From Peteryoungia aggregata LMG 23059 (lineage in GTDB: Bacteria > Pseudomonadota > Alphaproteobacteria > Rhizobiales > Rhizobiaceae): DNA of 64,000 nt. The DNA lies in the NCBI RefSeq assembly GCF_030814435.1, contig NZ_JAUSUW010000009.1, positions 62,001 through 126,000 of the forward strand, given 5' to 3'. The notes below the pieces were generated by a model. That model worked only from the letters and a program-made list of their open reading frames with translations, searched no databases and had not been told where the DNA came from. This document shows positions 31,774 through 39,849 of this stretch, piece after piece. Each line of letters opens with the position of its first letter. The stretch's first letter is position 1. Both the position numbers and the translations under genes were made by a program.

Positions 31774-32436
31774 ATGACCCAATTTCCTCCCGCCCTCCTC
31801 AACGGCTACCGCAATTTCATGGGTGGCCGGTATAGTGACCAGCGCGAACGCTATCGGGTGCTCGCCGAGCAGGGCCAGAAGCCCAACACCCTGGTTGTTG
31901 CCTGTTGCGATTCACGCGCCGCACCGGAGATGATTTTCGATTCTATTCCAGGCGAGCTCTTCGTGGTGCGCAATGTCGCAAACATGGTGCCCCCCTATGA
32001 GCCAGATGGGCAGTACCACTCCACTTCGGCGGCACTCGAATTCGCGGTTCAGGCGCTTAGGGTCCAGGACATCATCGTAATGGGGCACGGGCGTTGCGGC
32101 GGGATCCGAGCCGCATTGGATCCGAACGCCGAGCCGCTCTCGCCGGGCGATTTTATTGGCAAATGGATGAACCTGGTGGCACCGGCGGCCGAGCAGATCC
32201 AGGGCAATTCCGACATGACCCCGGCGGAACGCCAGACGGCGCTCGAGCGAATTTCTATTCGCAATTCGATTGCGAACTTGCGGACTTTTCCCTGCGTGAA
32301 GATTCTCGAAGAACGCGGAAAGTTGCGCATTCACGGCGCCTGGTTCGACATCAGCAACGGCGAGTTGTGGCTGATGAACCCGATATCCCAAGACTTCGTT
32401 CGGCTGGATGTCGACGCTGCCGTCTCGCTCGCCTGA
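31774..32436 (+). CDS. Beta-class carbonic anhydrase
   Basis: Zinc enzyme interconverting CO2 and bicarbonate. The 220-residue product has the CCDSR motif with zinc ligand Cys45 and the Asp46-Arg48 dyad, then HGRCGG with ligands His105 and Cys108. Start is ATG 31774. No signal peptide is visible, so it is likely cytosolic. It lies between pdxY and a convergent lytic transglycosylase gene. Confidence 0.95.
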   Translation: MTQFPPALLNGYRNFMGGRYSDQRERYRVLAEQGQKPNTLVVACCDSRAAPEMIFDSIPGELFVVRNVANMVPPYEPDGQYHSTSAALEFAVQALRVQDIIVMGHGRCGGIRAALDPNAEPLSPGDFIGKWMNLVAPAAEQIQGNSDMTPAERQTALERISIRNSIANLRTFPCVKILEERGKLRIHGAWFDISNGELWLMNPISQDFVRLDVDAAVSLA

Positions 32437-32466
32437 ACTGACACATATTCTGGGTCACGGAAGCCA

Positions 32467-32491
32467 GCGGCGGCCCGTGATCAACCGCCGC
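32467..32491. terminator. GC-rich hairpin between convergent genes
   Basis: GCGGCGG (32467-32473) and CCGCCGC (32485-32491) pair over an 11-nt loop in the gap between the carbonic anhydrase and the lytic transglycosylase genes. T-runs are poor on both strands, so it is only a possible terminator. Confidence 0.35.
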
Positions 32492-32502
32492 CTAGGCGTT
32501 TG

Positions 32503-33324
32503 TTACTCTGCGTCGATCCGTGCCGCAATATGGGCAATCGCCTGCTGGTAGACGGTTGCAGCGTTCCAGCCCTGAATGGCGACGAAGTTCGGTTCACCCT
32601 GCTGATACCCCGCACCTGGCTGCCAGCCATGTCCCCTCAAAAAGTTTGCTGTCGAGGAGAGTGCATCTGCACGTGAGCGCACCATGTCGATATGGCCGTC
32701 ACCATCGCCATCCGCACCATAGAGAACCACGTTGCGGGGAAGGAATTGCGTCTGGCCGATTTCGCCATGGGCTGCGCCCTTGGCGTTGACGTCGAGATTG
32801 CCCGCCTGAACGAGTTCCAGGGCAGCATAGAGCTGATTGGTGAAGAACTCGCTCCGGCGGCAGTCGAAGGCAAGCGTTGCGACGGCAGAGAGGGTGTGTT
32901 CCTTGCCGAGGAAGGAACCAAACCCGGTTTCCATGCCCCAGATTGCGATCAGCGGGCCGGCGGGTACTCCGTAACGCTTCTCCAGTCTGGCGAACAGCGC
33001 GGCGTTGTTCTTCTTCATCGTCTTGCCGCGGTTGATGATCGTCTCGCCACCGCGCTTCTGCATGAATTGATCGAAGGAAAGCTTGAAGCTCTTCTGCCCA
33101 CGGTCAGCGCTGATGGTGCTGCGGCTGTAGCTCACCGTCGAAAACACCTTGTCGAGCATGCGGGGACTAAACCCCTGACCGGCTGCCTGCTGCTTGAACG
33201 CAGCGGCCCATTGCTCGAAGCCCTCAGACGTATTGCTGCAGGTGGCCGCGGTTGCAGAGCCTGCGCCGACCAAGACGGCGGCTACGGACATCAGGACCGC
33301 CGACAAAGTGGATGTCAGTCGCAT
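32503..33324 (-). CDS. Lytic murein transglycosylase (MltB-like)
   Basis: Periplasmic enzyme cleaving glycan strands of peptidoglycan to 1,6-anhydro ends. The 273-residue product has a signal peptide (about 1-27, ending GSATAA), followed by the slt_2/MltB-type domain: GVPAGPLIAIWGMETGFGSF with catalytic Glu132, GEIGQTQFLP and a NFLRGHGWQPG segment. There is no lipobox, so it is soluble rather than a lipoprotein. It is transcribed toward the carbonic anhydrase gene. The 182 bp upstream hold its promoter and the asd hairpin. Confidence 0.92.
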   Translation of the reverse strand: MRLTSTLSAVLMSVAAVLVGAGSATAATCSNTSEGFEQWAAAFKQQAAGQGFSPRMLDKVFSTVSYSRSTISADRGQKSFKLSFDQFMQKRGGETIINRGKTMKKNNAALFARLEKRYGVPAGPLIAIWGMETGFGSFLGKEHTLSAVATLAFDCRRSEFFTNQLYAALELVQAGNLDVNAKGAAHGEIGQTQFLPRNVVLYGADGDGDGHIDMVRSRADALSSTANFLRGHGWQPGAGYQQGEPNFVAIQGWNAATVYQQAIAHIAARIDAE

Positions 33325-33465
33325 TCATGCCTCATTACGGACTGTTGAAAAGGATCGAATCGGCCGCACCATGCCAGCGAAACATCAGGATGTCATCCAC
33401 CCAGCGCTAATGTAGGGCTGGCCGTCTTTCAAAACGGATCACATTTGCCTGAAGCGCGGGAGGAT

Positions 33466-33491
33466 GGCTTTCCGGCCCAAGCCGGAAAGCC
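33466..33491 (-). terminator. Hairpin downstream of asd
   Basis: GGCTTTCCGGC (33466-33476) and GCCGGAAAGCC (33481-33491) form a perfect 11-bp stem around a CCAA loop, 15 bp past the asd stop. A clear T-run is missing on the minus strand, so termination is probable but not assured. Confidence 0.6.
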
Positions 33492-33506
33492 CTTGTTGAC
33501 AGAATA

Positions 33507-34538
33507 TCAGGCCGCTGCACGCGGCTTGATCAGGCCGCGATTGACCAGAAGCTCGGCGATCTGGATGGCGTTCAGAGCAGCGCCCTTACGCAGGTTGTCG
33601 GAGACAACCCACATGTTCAGGCCGTTTTCGACGGTGGCATCTTCACGGATGCGCGAGATGTAGGTCGCGTCTTCGCCGGCGCATTCGAGCGGGGTGATGT
33701 AGCCGCCGTTCTCATGCTTATCGATGACCAGGCAACCCGGGGCGTCGCGCAGGATGTCACGGGCCTGATCGGCGGTGATTTCGTTTTCGAACTCGATGTT
33801 GACCGATTCCGAGTGGCCGATGAAGACCGGTACGCGCACGGCCGTGCAGGTTACCTTGATCTTCGGATCGAGCATCTTCTTGGTTTCGGCCAGTACCTTC
33901 CACTCTTCCTTCGTGTAGCCATCTTCCATGAAGCTATCGATGTGCGGAATGACGTTGAAGGCGATGCGCTTGGTGAACTTCTTGGATTCGACCGGGTCGG
34001 CCACGAAGACAGCGCGGGTCTGGGTGAAGAGTTCGTCCATGCCTTCCTTGCCGGCGCCCGAAACGGACTGGTAGGTCGAGACCACGACGCGCTTGATCTT
34101 CGCGAAATCATGCAGCGGCTTCAGAGCCACGACCAGCTGGGCAGTCGAGCAATTCGGGTTGGCGATGATGTTCTTTTTCTTGAACCCGGCAATGGCGTCC
34201 GGATTGACCTCTGGCACGATCAGCGGCACTTCGGAATCGTAGCGCCAGGCTGAGGAGTTATCGATGACGACGCAGCCCTGCGCGCCAATCTTCGGCGACC
34301 ACTTCTGGGAGATCGTGCCGCCGGCCGACATCAGGCAAATGTCGGTGTCGGAAAAATCGTAATTGTCGAGGTTGGAAACCTTCAGAACCTTGTCACCGAA
34401 GGAGACTTCGGTGCCCTGCGAACGGGCCGAGGCGAGCGCCACGACTTCCGATGCCGGAAATCCGCGTTCGGAAAGGATGTTCAGCATTTCGCGACCGACA
34501 TTGCCGGTGGCGCCTACGACTGCAATCTTGAAACCCAT
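33507..34538 (-). CDS. asd: Aspartate-semialdehyde dehydrogenase
   Basis: Reduces aspartyl phosphate to aspartate semialdehyde at the entry to lysine/diaminopimelate, threonine, methionine and isoleucine synthesis. The 343-residue protein begins MGFKIAVVGATGNVG with the NADP-binding GATGNVG, has catalytic Cys130 in NPNCSTAQ, and the SVSGAGKEGMDEL segment. I start at ATG 34538; the frame is open for another 108 codons, but those look non-coding. A 413-bp gap separates it from the divergent GNAT gene, and that gap holds a candidate Thr/Lys-rich leader peptide on the asd strand plus paired elements near its ribosome binding site. Confidence 0.96.
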   Translation of the reverse strand: MGFKIAVVGATGNVGREMLNILSERGFPASEVVALASARSQGTEVSFGDKVLKVSNLDNYDFSDTDICLMSAGGTISQKWSPKIGAQGCVVIDNSSAWRYDSEVPLIVPEVNPDAIAGFKKKNIIANPNCSTAQLVVALKPLHDFAKIKRVVVSTYQSVSGAGKEGMDELFTQTRAVFVADPVESKKFTKRIAFNVIPHIDSFMEDGYTKEEWKVLAETKKMLDPKIKVTCTAVRVPVFIGHSESVNIEFENEITADQARDILRDAPGCLVIDKHENGGYITPLECAGEDATYISRIREDATVENGLNMWVVSDNLRKGAALNAIQIAELLVNRGLIKPRAAA

Positions 34539-34551
34539 GTCTATGCTCTCT

Positions 34552-34626
34552 TTCTGTCTCTCCGCGGATGGTGAGGGGGAAGCTCGCGACAGAACGCAAC
34601 CTTCCTTGTCCCCGGCCGTGCCGGGG
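34552..34626 (-). promoter_or_regulatory. Paired elements in the asd leader
   Basis: Reading the minus strand, CCCCGGC and GCCGGGG (34610-34626) form a 7-bp hairpin with a 3-nt loop, and further on TTCTGTC (complement of 34588-34594) can pair with GACAGAA (complement of 34552-34558), just upstream of the asd ribosome binding site. No T-run follows the first hairpin. These could be attenuator elements tied to the leader peptide; this is inferred. Confidence 0.35.
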
Positions 34627-34647
34627 AGAGAGCGGTGGCCGAAGACG

Positions 34648-34767
34648 TCAGACGGTTTTCGTCGTCGTTTTGGCCTTGGTCGTGGATGCAAGAGAATGGC
34701 ATGCGCCGCCGGCAGCAGCGCGCTGCAGGAGGTGGAAGACCGCAATGGGTTGCCCGAAAGCGTGCAT
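34648..34767 (-). CDS. Candidate Thr/Lys-rich leader peptide of asd
   Basis: A 39-codon frame on the asd strand, with ATG at 34767 and a GAGG nine bases before it. It ends STTKAKTTTKTV and stop, giving six Thr and three Lys among the last 12 codons. Its stop is 109 bp ahead of asd. Asd supplies the pathways to both threonine and lysine, so ribosome stalling at these codons could sense the products, as thr and other leader peptides do in other bacteria. The resemblance is by composition, position and ribosome binding site only. Chance is possible in this GC-rich genome; conservation was not tested. Confidence 0.42.
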   Translation of the reverse strand: MHAFGQPIAVFHLLQRAAAGGACHSLASTTKAKTTTKTV

Positions 34768-34951
34768 GGACCGAATTCCTCTTCGCGGCGAGGGATTACA
34801 AGGTTTTTGCCGTGAGTCAAGCCGAGTGTCGGCTGGCCGCATCGAAAAGGCGCGATAGGCACTCCGTCGGCGTCTTCGTGTCACCGTGACACTGGACTGC
34901 TTGTCTCTCATTTGCGCGCGTGGAACAAGGAGATGATCTGGAGCCTTCCGA

Positions 34952-35503
34952 ATGAGCCTTGATATACGCGACCTGACCCATGATGACCTTCCGGCCGTCA
35001 CGACGATCTATGCCGATGCGGTTGCAAATGGGACGGCCAGCTACGAACTCTTGCCCCCCGACCTTCGAGAGATGTCATCGCGGTTTGAGGCCATTGTGCA
35101 CAGGGGCTATCCCTATATCGCGGCTGTCGATGAGAGTGGCTGGCTCATGGGCTATGCCTATGTATCGGCATTTCGAACCCGGCCTGCCTATCGCTGGCTG
35201 GTCGAAGATTCGATCTATATCCATCCATTGGCGCGCGGTCGCGGGGTCGGAAAGGCCTTGCTGTTCGAGCTCCTCAAACGATCGGAGCACCTGGGATTTC
35301 GTCAGATGGTCGGGGTGATCGGTGGGGCAAGCGAAGCATCGATTGCCGTGCACCGCAGTTGCGGCTTCGTGTTAGCGGGGCGGCTGAGCGGCACCGGCTT
35401 CAAGCACGGGCTCTGGCTTGACACCGTCTTCATGCAGAAGTCGCTTGGCGAGGGCAATTCCACGCAACCCGATCTTCTGGCCTATCCCGGCACTTTGACC
35501 TGA
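34952..35503 (+). CDS. GNAT-family N-acetyltransferase (phosphinothricin acetyltransferase-like)
   Basis: A 183-residue acetyl-CoA-dependent N-acetyltransferase. The N-terminus IRDLTHDDLPAVTTIYADAV and the FRTRPAYRWLVEDSIYIHP segment fit the Pat/Bar-like branch, and PLARGRGVGKALL is the acetyl-CoA pyrophosphate loop. Members acetylate phosphinothricin or amino acids such as methionine sulfoximine; the substrate here is not known. It starts at ATG 34952 with GGAG upstream and ends 6 bp before the convergent DUF2794 gene. Confidence 0.85.
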   Translation: MSLDIRDLTHDDLPAVTTIYADAVANGTASYELLPPDLREMSSRFEAIVHRGYPYIAAVDESGWLMGYAYVSAFRTRPAYRWLVEDSIYIHPLARGRGVGKALLFELLKRSEHLGFRQMVGVIGGASEASIAVHRSCGFVLAGRLSGTGFKHGLWLDTVFMQKSLGEGNSTQPDLLAYPGTLT

Positions 35504-35509
35504 AGACGT

Positions 35510-35908
35510 TCAGTCCAGACTCTTCAACGTCTTGTCAAAAACCTTGAGGACCTGTCGCAGATCGTGCCCACGTTTCAGAATACGGCCATCTGTCGCGATC
35601 ACGGCAAATGCGCCCTGCTTGGCAGCGAGCTTCGGGTTCTTTTCTATTCGGTAAAGCGGATACTCGCCGGCGCGTTTGAAGACCGAGAAAACCGCTCTAT
35701 CCTTCAGATGGTCAATCGCATAGTCGCGCCATTCGCCCTCACCGACCATCCGACCGTAGATCCATAGTATCGCATCCAGTTCGCGACGATGGAACGTGAC
35801 TGGAAGGGGATCGAGGGATTGCCGATAAATGCCCAGATCGACCACACCGCTGGTCGCTTTCTCAGCACCGTCGTCTTCGTGGCGCTGCCCTTCCGGCTGC
35901 TCTGTCAT
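35510..35908 (-). CDS. DUF2794 protein
   Basis: A 132-residue soluble protein of the alphaproteobacterial DUF2794 family, recognised from FHRRELDAILWIYGRMV, GEWRDYAIDHL and FSVFKRAGEYPLYRIEK. No function is known. It starts at ATG 35908 with GGAG upstream; a TTG at 35911 is one codon earlier. An 8-bp inverted repeat (35960-35988) lies in the gap before it, after the gbpR-type gene on the same strand. Confidence 0.8.
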   Translation of the reverse strand: MTEQPEGQRHEDDGAEKATSGVVDLGIYRQSLDPLPVTFHRRELDAILWIYGRMVGEGEWRDYAIDHLKDRAVFSVFKRAGEYPLYRIEKNPKLAAKQGAFAVIATDGRILKRGHDLRQVLKVFDKTLKSLD

Positions 35909-35959
35909 CAATGCTCCACGAGCTCCGATTCATGACGGACGAATGACAGTGTGCCTGAC

Positions 35960-35988
35960 ATGCCCGAAATTGCAAGCTTATCGGGCAT
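35960..35988 (-). other. 8-bp inverted repeat between gbpR and the DUF2794 gene
   Basis: ATGCCCGA (35960-35967) and TCGGGCAT (35981-35988) are perfect reverse complements around 13 nt. The repeat is 24 bp past the gbpR stop and 51 bp before the DUF2794 start on the same strand. It could end gbpR transcription, though no T-run follows, or be an operator. Confidence 0.4.
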
Positions 35989-36012
35989 TGGGCCTAGGCT
36001 CATCCAGCGGCT

Positions 36013-36969
36013 TCATCGGCCTCGGCTCAAGAAGTGACCAAGCAGCAGTTCGCGCAGGCGGGTTGCAATGGGTGACAGCCGCTTTCCGCCGAGAGTGATC
36101 AGATGATAGGGTGTGACCACGATCGGCGTGTCCAGCCGCAGCGTGGTGAGGTTGCCGATGGGCGTCTGACGGCAGAGGAGGTCCGAGACTTCCCGCGACA
36201 TCGGCGCAATCGCGTTCGATGAAGCGAGCATGGCGATCATCACAAGCAGCGACGTCGTATTGACGATATTGCGTGGAATCGGTGCGCCTTCATCGATGAA
36301 TACGTTCTCCACGGCCTGCCGCAGCGGGGTGCCGGGGGCCTGCATCACCCATGGGAAATGCGCCATGTCGGAAATGTTGAGCCGATCGACATTGACCAGC
36401 GGATGGCTTCGATGGACGACGATTTCCACCTCTTCCATTGTGGCGCCTTCGACAGTGAACTGCCGTGCATCTATCCCCGCGGGAATTCGCCCAAGCACAA
36501 AATCGTACTGGCCGGATAGGAGGTCGCGGATCATCTCGCCGCTTGGTGCTACATCGACGTGGATGTCGACGGTCGACGCTTCTGCCTTCAGTGCTCGGAT
36601 GGCCGGCACGACGTGACCGACCGCTCCTCCGGTGACAGCGCCGATCCGCACTGTACCCGTGAGGCCGCGCTGGATGGCCTCGACCTCGCGCGCAGCCTCG
36701 CGCATTTCTTCCAGAACGTTCTGCGCCCGGCGAGCCAGCGCGCTGCCAACCGCTGTCGGTTCCATGCCCTTCGGCGTGCGCAGGAAGATCGGCGATCCAA
36801 CATAGCGCTCGATTTCACCCAGCATCCGCGATGCTGCCGGTTGTGTTAGGGCAAGTTCTTGAGCTGCAAGGCTTAATTGACCCAATTCAGCGATCGAACG
36901 GATCAGGCTCAGGTGCTTCGGTTGCAATCGGTGAATATGAATCTCGGCCATAAACAACATATCAACCAT
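36013..36969 (-). CDS. gbpR: LysR-type regulator of the sugar uptake operon (GbpR-like)
   Basis: LysR-family activator/repressor; 318 residues from ATG 36969. The N-terminal winged helix-turn-helix is LSLAAQELALTQPAASRMLGEIE, followed by a periplasmic-binding-like effector domain beginning near VRIGAVTGGAVGH. It is divergent from the chvE-like gene, exactly the place of gbpR in Agrobacterium, where GbpR controls the galactose-binding protein in response to sugars such as arabinose, galactose and fucose. Alternative in-frame starts exist at GTG 36978 and ATGs 36960 and 36951; none has a clear ribosome binding site, so the start is uncertain. Sugar response here is inferred from position. Confidence 0.85.
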   Translation of the reverse strand: MVDMLFMAEIHIHRLQPKHLSLIRSIAELGQLSLAAQELALTQPAASRMLGEIERYVGSPIFLRTPKGMEPTAVGSALARRAQNVLEEMREAAREVEAIQRGLTGTVRIGAVTGGAVGHVVPAIRALKAEASTVDIHVDVAPSGEMIRDLLSGQYDFVLGRIPAGIDARQFTVEGATMEEVEIVVHRSHPLVNVDRLNISDMAHFPWVMQAPGTPLRQAVENVFIDEGAPIPRNIVNTTSLLVMIAMLASSNAIAPMSREVSDLLCRQTPIGNLTTLRLDTPIVVTPYHLITLGGKRLSPIATRLRELLLGHFLSRGR

Positions 36970-37000
36970 GGTATGCACAAAGTCAAAATATTCATTTGAT
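36961..37000. promoter_or_regulatory. Possible LysR operator between gbpR and chvE
   Basis: ATCAA (36961-36965) and TTGAT (36996-37000) are inverted halves in the divergent gap, and ACCATGGT is a palindrome between them. A LysR regulator at its own divergent target would bind here. The repeat is short and the call tentative. Confidence 0.3.
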
Positions 37001-37122
37001 CGGTATATGGAGCACGATAAGACTCGCCCTGGAGCTGGGGGCTGCTGCGTCAGCCGCTCGTTCTTGTTTCAGCGGGTGCCAGGAGGAGCTTGGCCTCGCA
37101 CGGTATGACCAGGGAGGTTACC

Positions 37123-38193
37123 ATGAAGAAACTTGGCGCCCTGATTGCGTCTTTCGCAATCGGCATCGCATCATTCGCGCCCGCGTCCTTCGCACAGGAC
37201 AAGGGTATGGTCGGCATTTCCATGCCGACGAAGACGTCGACCCGCTGGATCTCCGACGGCGAGACCATGGAAAAGCTGTTCAAGGACGCCGGCTATACCC
37301 CGGACCTGCAGTTCGCTGACGACGACATTCCGAACCAGCTCGCCCAGATCGAAAACATGGTCACCAAGGGTGCCAAGGTTCTCGTCATCGGCGCCATCGA
37401 CGGCACGACGCTTTCCGACATCCTGCAGAAGGCTGCAGACGCTGGCGTGAAGGTCATCGCTTATGACCGTCTGATCCGCGACTCGGGCAACGTTGACTAC
37501 TACGCCACCTTCGACAACTTCCAGGTTGGCGTTCTCCAGGCAACCAGCCTCGTAGACGGCCTCAAGGCCAAGTTCCCGGACACCAAGCCGTGGAACGTCG
37601 AGCTCTTCGGCGGTTCGCCTGATGACAACAACGCCTTCTTCTTCTACGACGGCGCAATGTCGGTTCTGCAGCCCCTGATCGACAGCGGCGACATCGTCGT
37701 CAAGTCGGGCCAGATGGGCATGGACCAGGTTGGTACGCTGCGTTGGGACGGCACTGTCGCCCAGGCTCGTATGGAAAACCTGCTCTCCTCGACCTACACC
37801 GAAGACAAGCTGCACGGCGCTCTTTCGCCGTATGACGGTCTCTCGATCGGTATCCTGTCCGCTCTGAAGGGCGTTGGTTACGGTTCGGGCGACATGGTCA
37901 TGCCGGTTGTTACCGGTCAGGACGCCGAGCTTCCTTCGATCAAGTCGATGCTTGCCGACGAGCAGTACTCGACCGTGTTCAAGGACACCCGCGAACTCGC
38001 CAAGGTCGCTGTTTCCATGGTTGACGCCATCATGGGCGGCAAGGCTCCGGAGATCAACGACGAGAAGACCTACAACAACGGTGTGAAGGTCGTTCCGTCC
38101 TACCTGCTGAAGCCGGTCGCTCTCGACAAGGCCAACGCCAAGGACGTTCTCGTCGGCGCCGGCTACTACACCGCCGACCAGATCGACAACTGA
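37123..38193 (+). CDS. chvE: ChvE-type periplasmic multiple-sugar-binding protein
   Basis: Periplasmic receptor of an ABC transporter for monosaccharides (glucose, galactose, arabinose, xylose and others); in Agrobacterium it also signals sugars to VirA. The 356-residue precursor starts at ATG 37123 after a strong AGGGAGG and has a signal peptide ending SFA before QDKGMVGI. The mature part is a type I periplasmic-binding fold, with [24 protein letters not shown] and the [11 protein letters not shown] segment. No virA gene is in the window. A perfect palindrome after the stop separates it from gguA and may keep its mRNA more abundant. Confidence 0.93.
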   Translation: MKKLGALIASFAIGIASFAPASFAQDKGMVGISMPTKTSTRWISDGETMEKLFKDAGYTPDLQFADDDIPNQLAQIENMVTKGAKVLVIGAIDGTTLSDILQKAADAGVKVIAYDRLIRDSGNVDYYATFDNFQVGVLQATSLVDGLKAKFPDTKPWNVELFGGSPDDNNAFFFYDGAMSVLQPLIDSGDIVVKSGQMGMDQVGTLRWDGTVAQARMENLLSSTYTEDKLHGALSPYDGLSIGILSALKGVGYGSGDMVMPVVTGQDAELPSIKSMLADEQYSTVFKDTRELAKVAVSMVDAIMGGKAPEINDEKTYNNGVKVVPSYLLKPVALDKANAKDVLVGAGYYTADQIDN

Positions 38194-38210
38194 TCCTTCG
38201 GATCGCATCC

Positions 38211-38238
38211 GGGTCCGCGACATGTCGCGGACCCATTT
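38211..38238 (+). terminator. 24-bp perfect palindrome between chvE and gguA
   Basis: GGGTCCGCGACA (38211-38222) is followed directly by its exact reverse complement TGTCGCGGACCC (38223-38234), then ATTTTC. It can fold into a hairpin of about ten pairs and probably acts as a partial terminator or mRNA-stabilising end for chvE. Confidence 0.75.
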
Positions 38239-38313
38239 TCTATACGCATTGAGGGAGCTTGCGCCTTCGGCTAGATCTTTGGAGATCGCTGAACGAGCGC
38301 TGGAATTCTGCAC

Positions 38314-39849
38314 ATGGACAACATTATTCTCGAGATGCGTGGCATCACGAAGACATTCCCCGGCGTCAAGGCGCTGGACAATGTCAGCTTCAAGGTGCGC
38401 GAGGGCGAGATCCACGCACTGGTCGGCGAAAACGGTGCCGGCAAGTCTACGCTGATGAAGGTCCTGAGCGGTGTCTATCCCGCGGGAACCTATGACGGTG
38501 ACATATATTATGACGGCGAAGTTCGTCGCTTTGGCCGCATTTCCGACAGCGAAGAGCTCGGCATCATCATCATTCACCAGGAGCTGGCGCTGGTGCCGCT
38601 CCTGTCGATTGCCGAGAACATCTTCCTCGGCAATGAAATCGCCCAGAACGGCGTGATCCACTGGCCCCAGACATTTGCGCGGACGAAAGAGCTGCTGGCA
38701 AAGGTCGGCCTGAAGGATGCGCCGTCGACGCGCATTACCGACATCGGTGTCGGCAAGCAGCAGCTCGTCGAAATCGCCAAGGCCTTGTCGAAGAAGGTTC
38801 GCCTGCTCATCCTTGACGAGCCGACCGCTTCGCTGAACGAGACGGATTCGGACGCTCTGCTGACGCTGCTCATGGAATTCCGCAAGCAGGGGATGACGTC
38901 GATCATCATCTCCCACAAGCTGAACGAAATTCGCAAGGTTGCCGACCAGATCACCATCCTGCGCGATGGTGGCACGGTTGAGACGCTTGACTGTCACACG
39001 CAGGAAATCACGGAAGACCGGATCATCAAGGGCATGGTCGGCCGTGACATGGAAGACCGCTACCCGAAGCGCGACCCCAAGATCGGCGACATGCTGCTCG
39101 AGGTGAAGAACTGGAACGTCTTCCACCAGAACCACCGCGATCGTCAGTTCCTGCACGATGTCGCCTTCAATGTTCGCGCCGGCGAAGTCGTCGGTATCGC
39201 GGGCCTGATGGGTGCCGGGCGAACCGAGACGGCGATGAGCATTTTCGGCAAGTCCTGGGGACACAAGATCACGGGCGACGTGCTGATGCACGGCAAGCCG
39301 GTCGATGTGTCTACGATTCCGAAGGCGATCGAGGCCGGTCTCGCCTATGTGACGGAAGACCGGAAACATCTCGGTCTCGTCCTGCAGAACAACATCAAGG
39401 AAAACACCACGCTCGCCAATCTCAATGGCGTGTCCAGTGGCACGGTCATCGACGATCGCAAGGAAGCCAAGGTCGCCGCCGATTATCGGCAGAAGCTGCG
39501 CATCCGCTCGCATTCGATCTATCAGGAGGCGGTCAACCTGTCGGGTGGCAACCAGCAGAAGGTTGTTCTGTCGAAGTGGCTGTTCACTGACCCCGAAATC
39601 CTGATCCTCGACGAGCCGACCCGCGGCATCGACGTGGGCGCGAAATTCGAAATCTACACCATCATCAACCAGCTTGCCGCCGAAGGTAAGGGCATTCTGA
39701 TGATCTCGTCGGAAATGCCCGAACTGCTCGGCACCTGCGATCGCATCTACGTCATGAACGAAGGACGCATCGTCGCGGAATTGTCCAAGGAAGAAGCAAG
39801 CCAAGAGTCCATCATGCGTGCCATCATGCGCTCTGGGGAGAAACACTAA
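38314..39849 (+). CDS. gguA: Sugar ABC transporter ATP-binding protein GguA
   Basis: Cytoplasmic ATPase of the ChvE-linked sugar importer. The 511-residue protein is a tandem ATPase of the carbohydrate family: the first domain has Walker [10 protein letters not shown] (about 40-48), [15 protein letters not shown] signature and [11 protein letters not shown]alker B; the second has a degenerate Walker A (GLMGAGRTE), an LSGGNQQK signature and LILDEPTRG. The start ATG 38314 follows a weak GGAA. It overlaps gguB by one base (TAATG). Confidence 0.94.
   Translation: MDNIILEMRGITKTFPGVKALDNVSFKVREGEIHALVGENGAGKSTLMKVLSGVYPAGTYDGDIYYDGEVRRFGRISDSEELGIIIIHQELALVPLLSIAENIFLGNEIAQNGVIHWPQTFARTKELLAKVGLKDAPSTRITDIGVGKQQLVEIAKALSKKVRLLILDEPTASLNETDSDALLTLLMEFRKQGMTSIIISHKLNEIRKVADQITILRDGGTVETLDCHTQEITEDRIIKGMVGRDMEDRYPKRDPKIGDMLLEVKNWNVFHQNHRDRQFLHDVAFNVRAGEVVGIAGLMGAGRTETAMSIFGKSWGHKITGDVLMHGKPVDVSTIPKAIEAGLAYVTEDRKHLGLVLQNNIKENTTLANLNGVSSGTVIDDRKEAKVAADYRQKLRIRSHSIYQEAVNLSGGNQQKVVLSKWLFTDPEILILDEPTRGIDVGAKFEIYTIINQLAAEGKGILMISSEMPELLGTCDRIYVMNEGRIVAELSKEEASQESIMRAIMRSGEKH

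Noticed and set aside
34539..34862. N-terminal extension of Asd by 108 residues
   Set aside because: The Rossmann fold starts directly at ATG 34538; the extra stretch is unlike any Asd domain.
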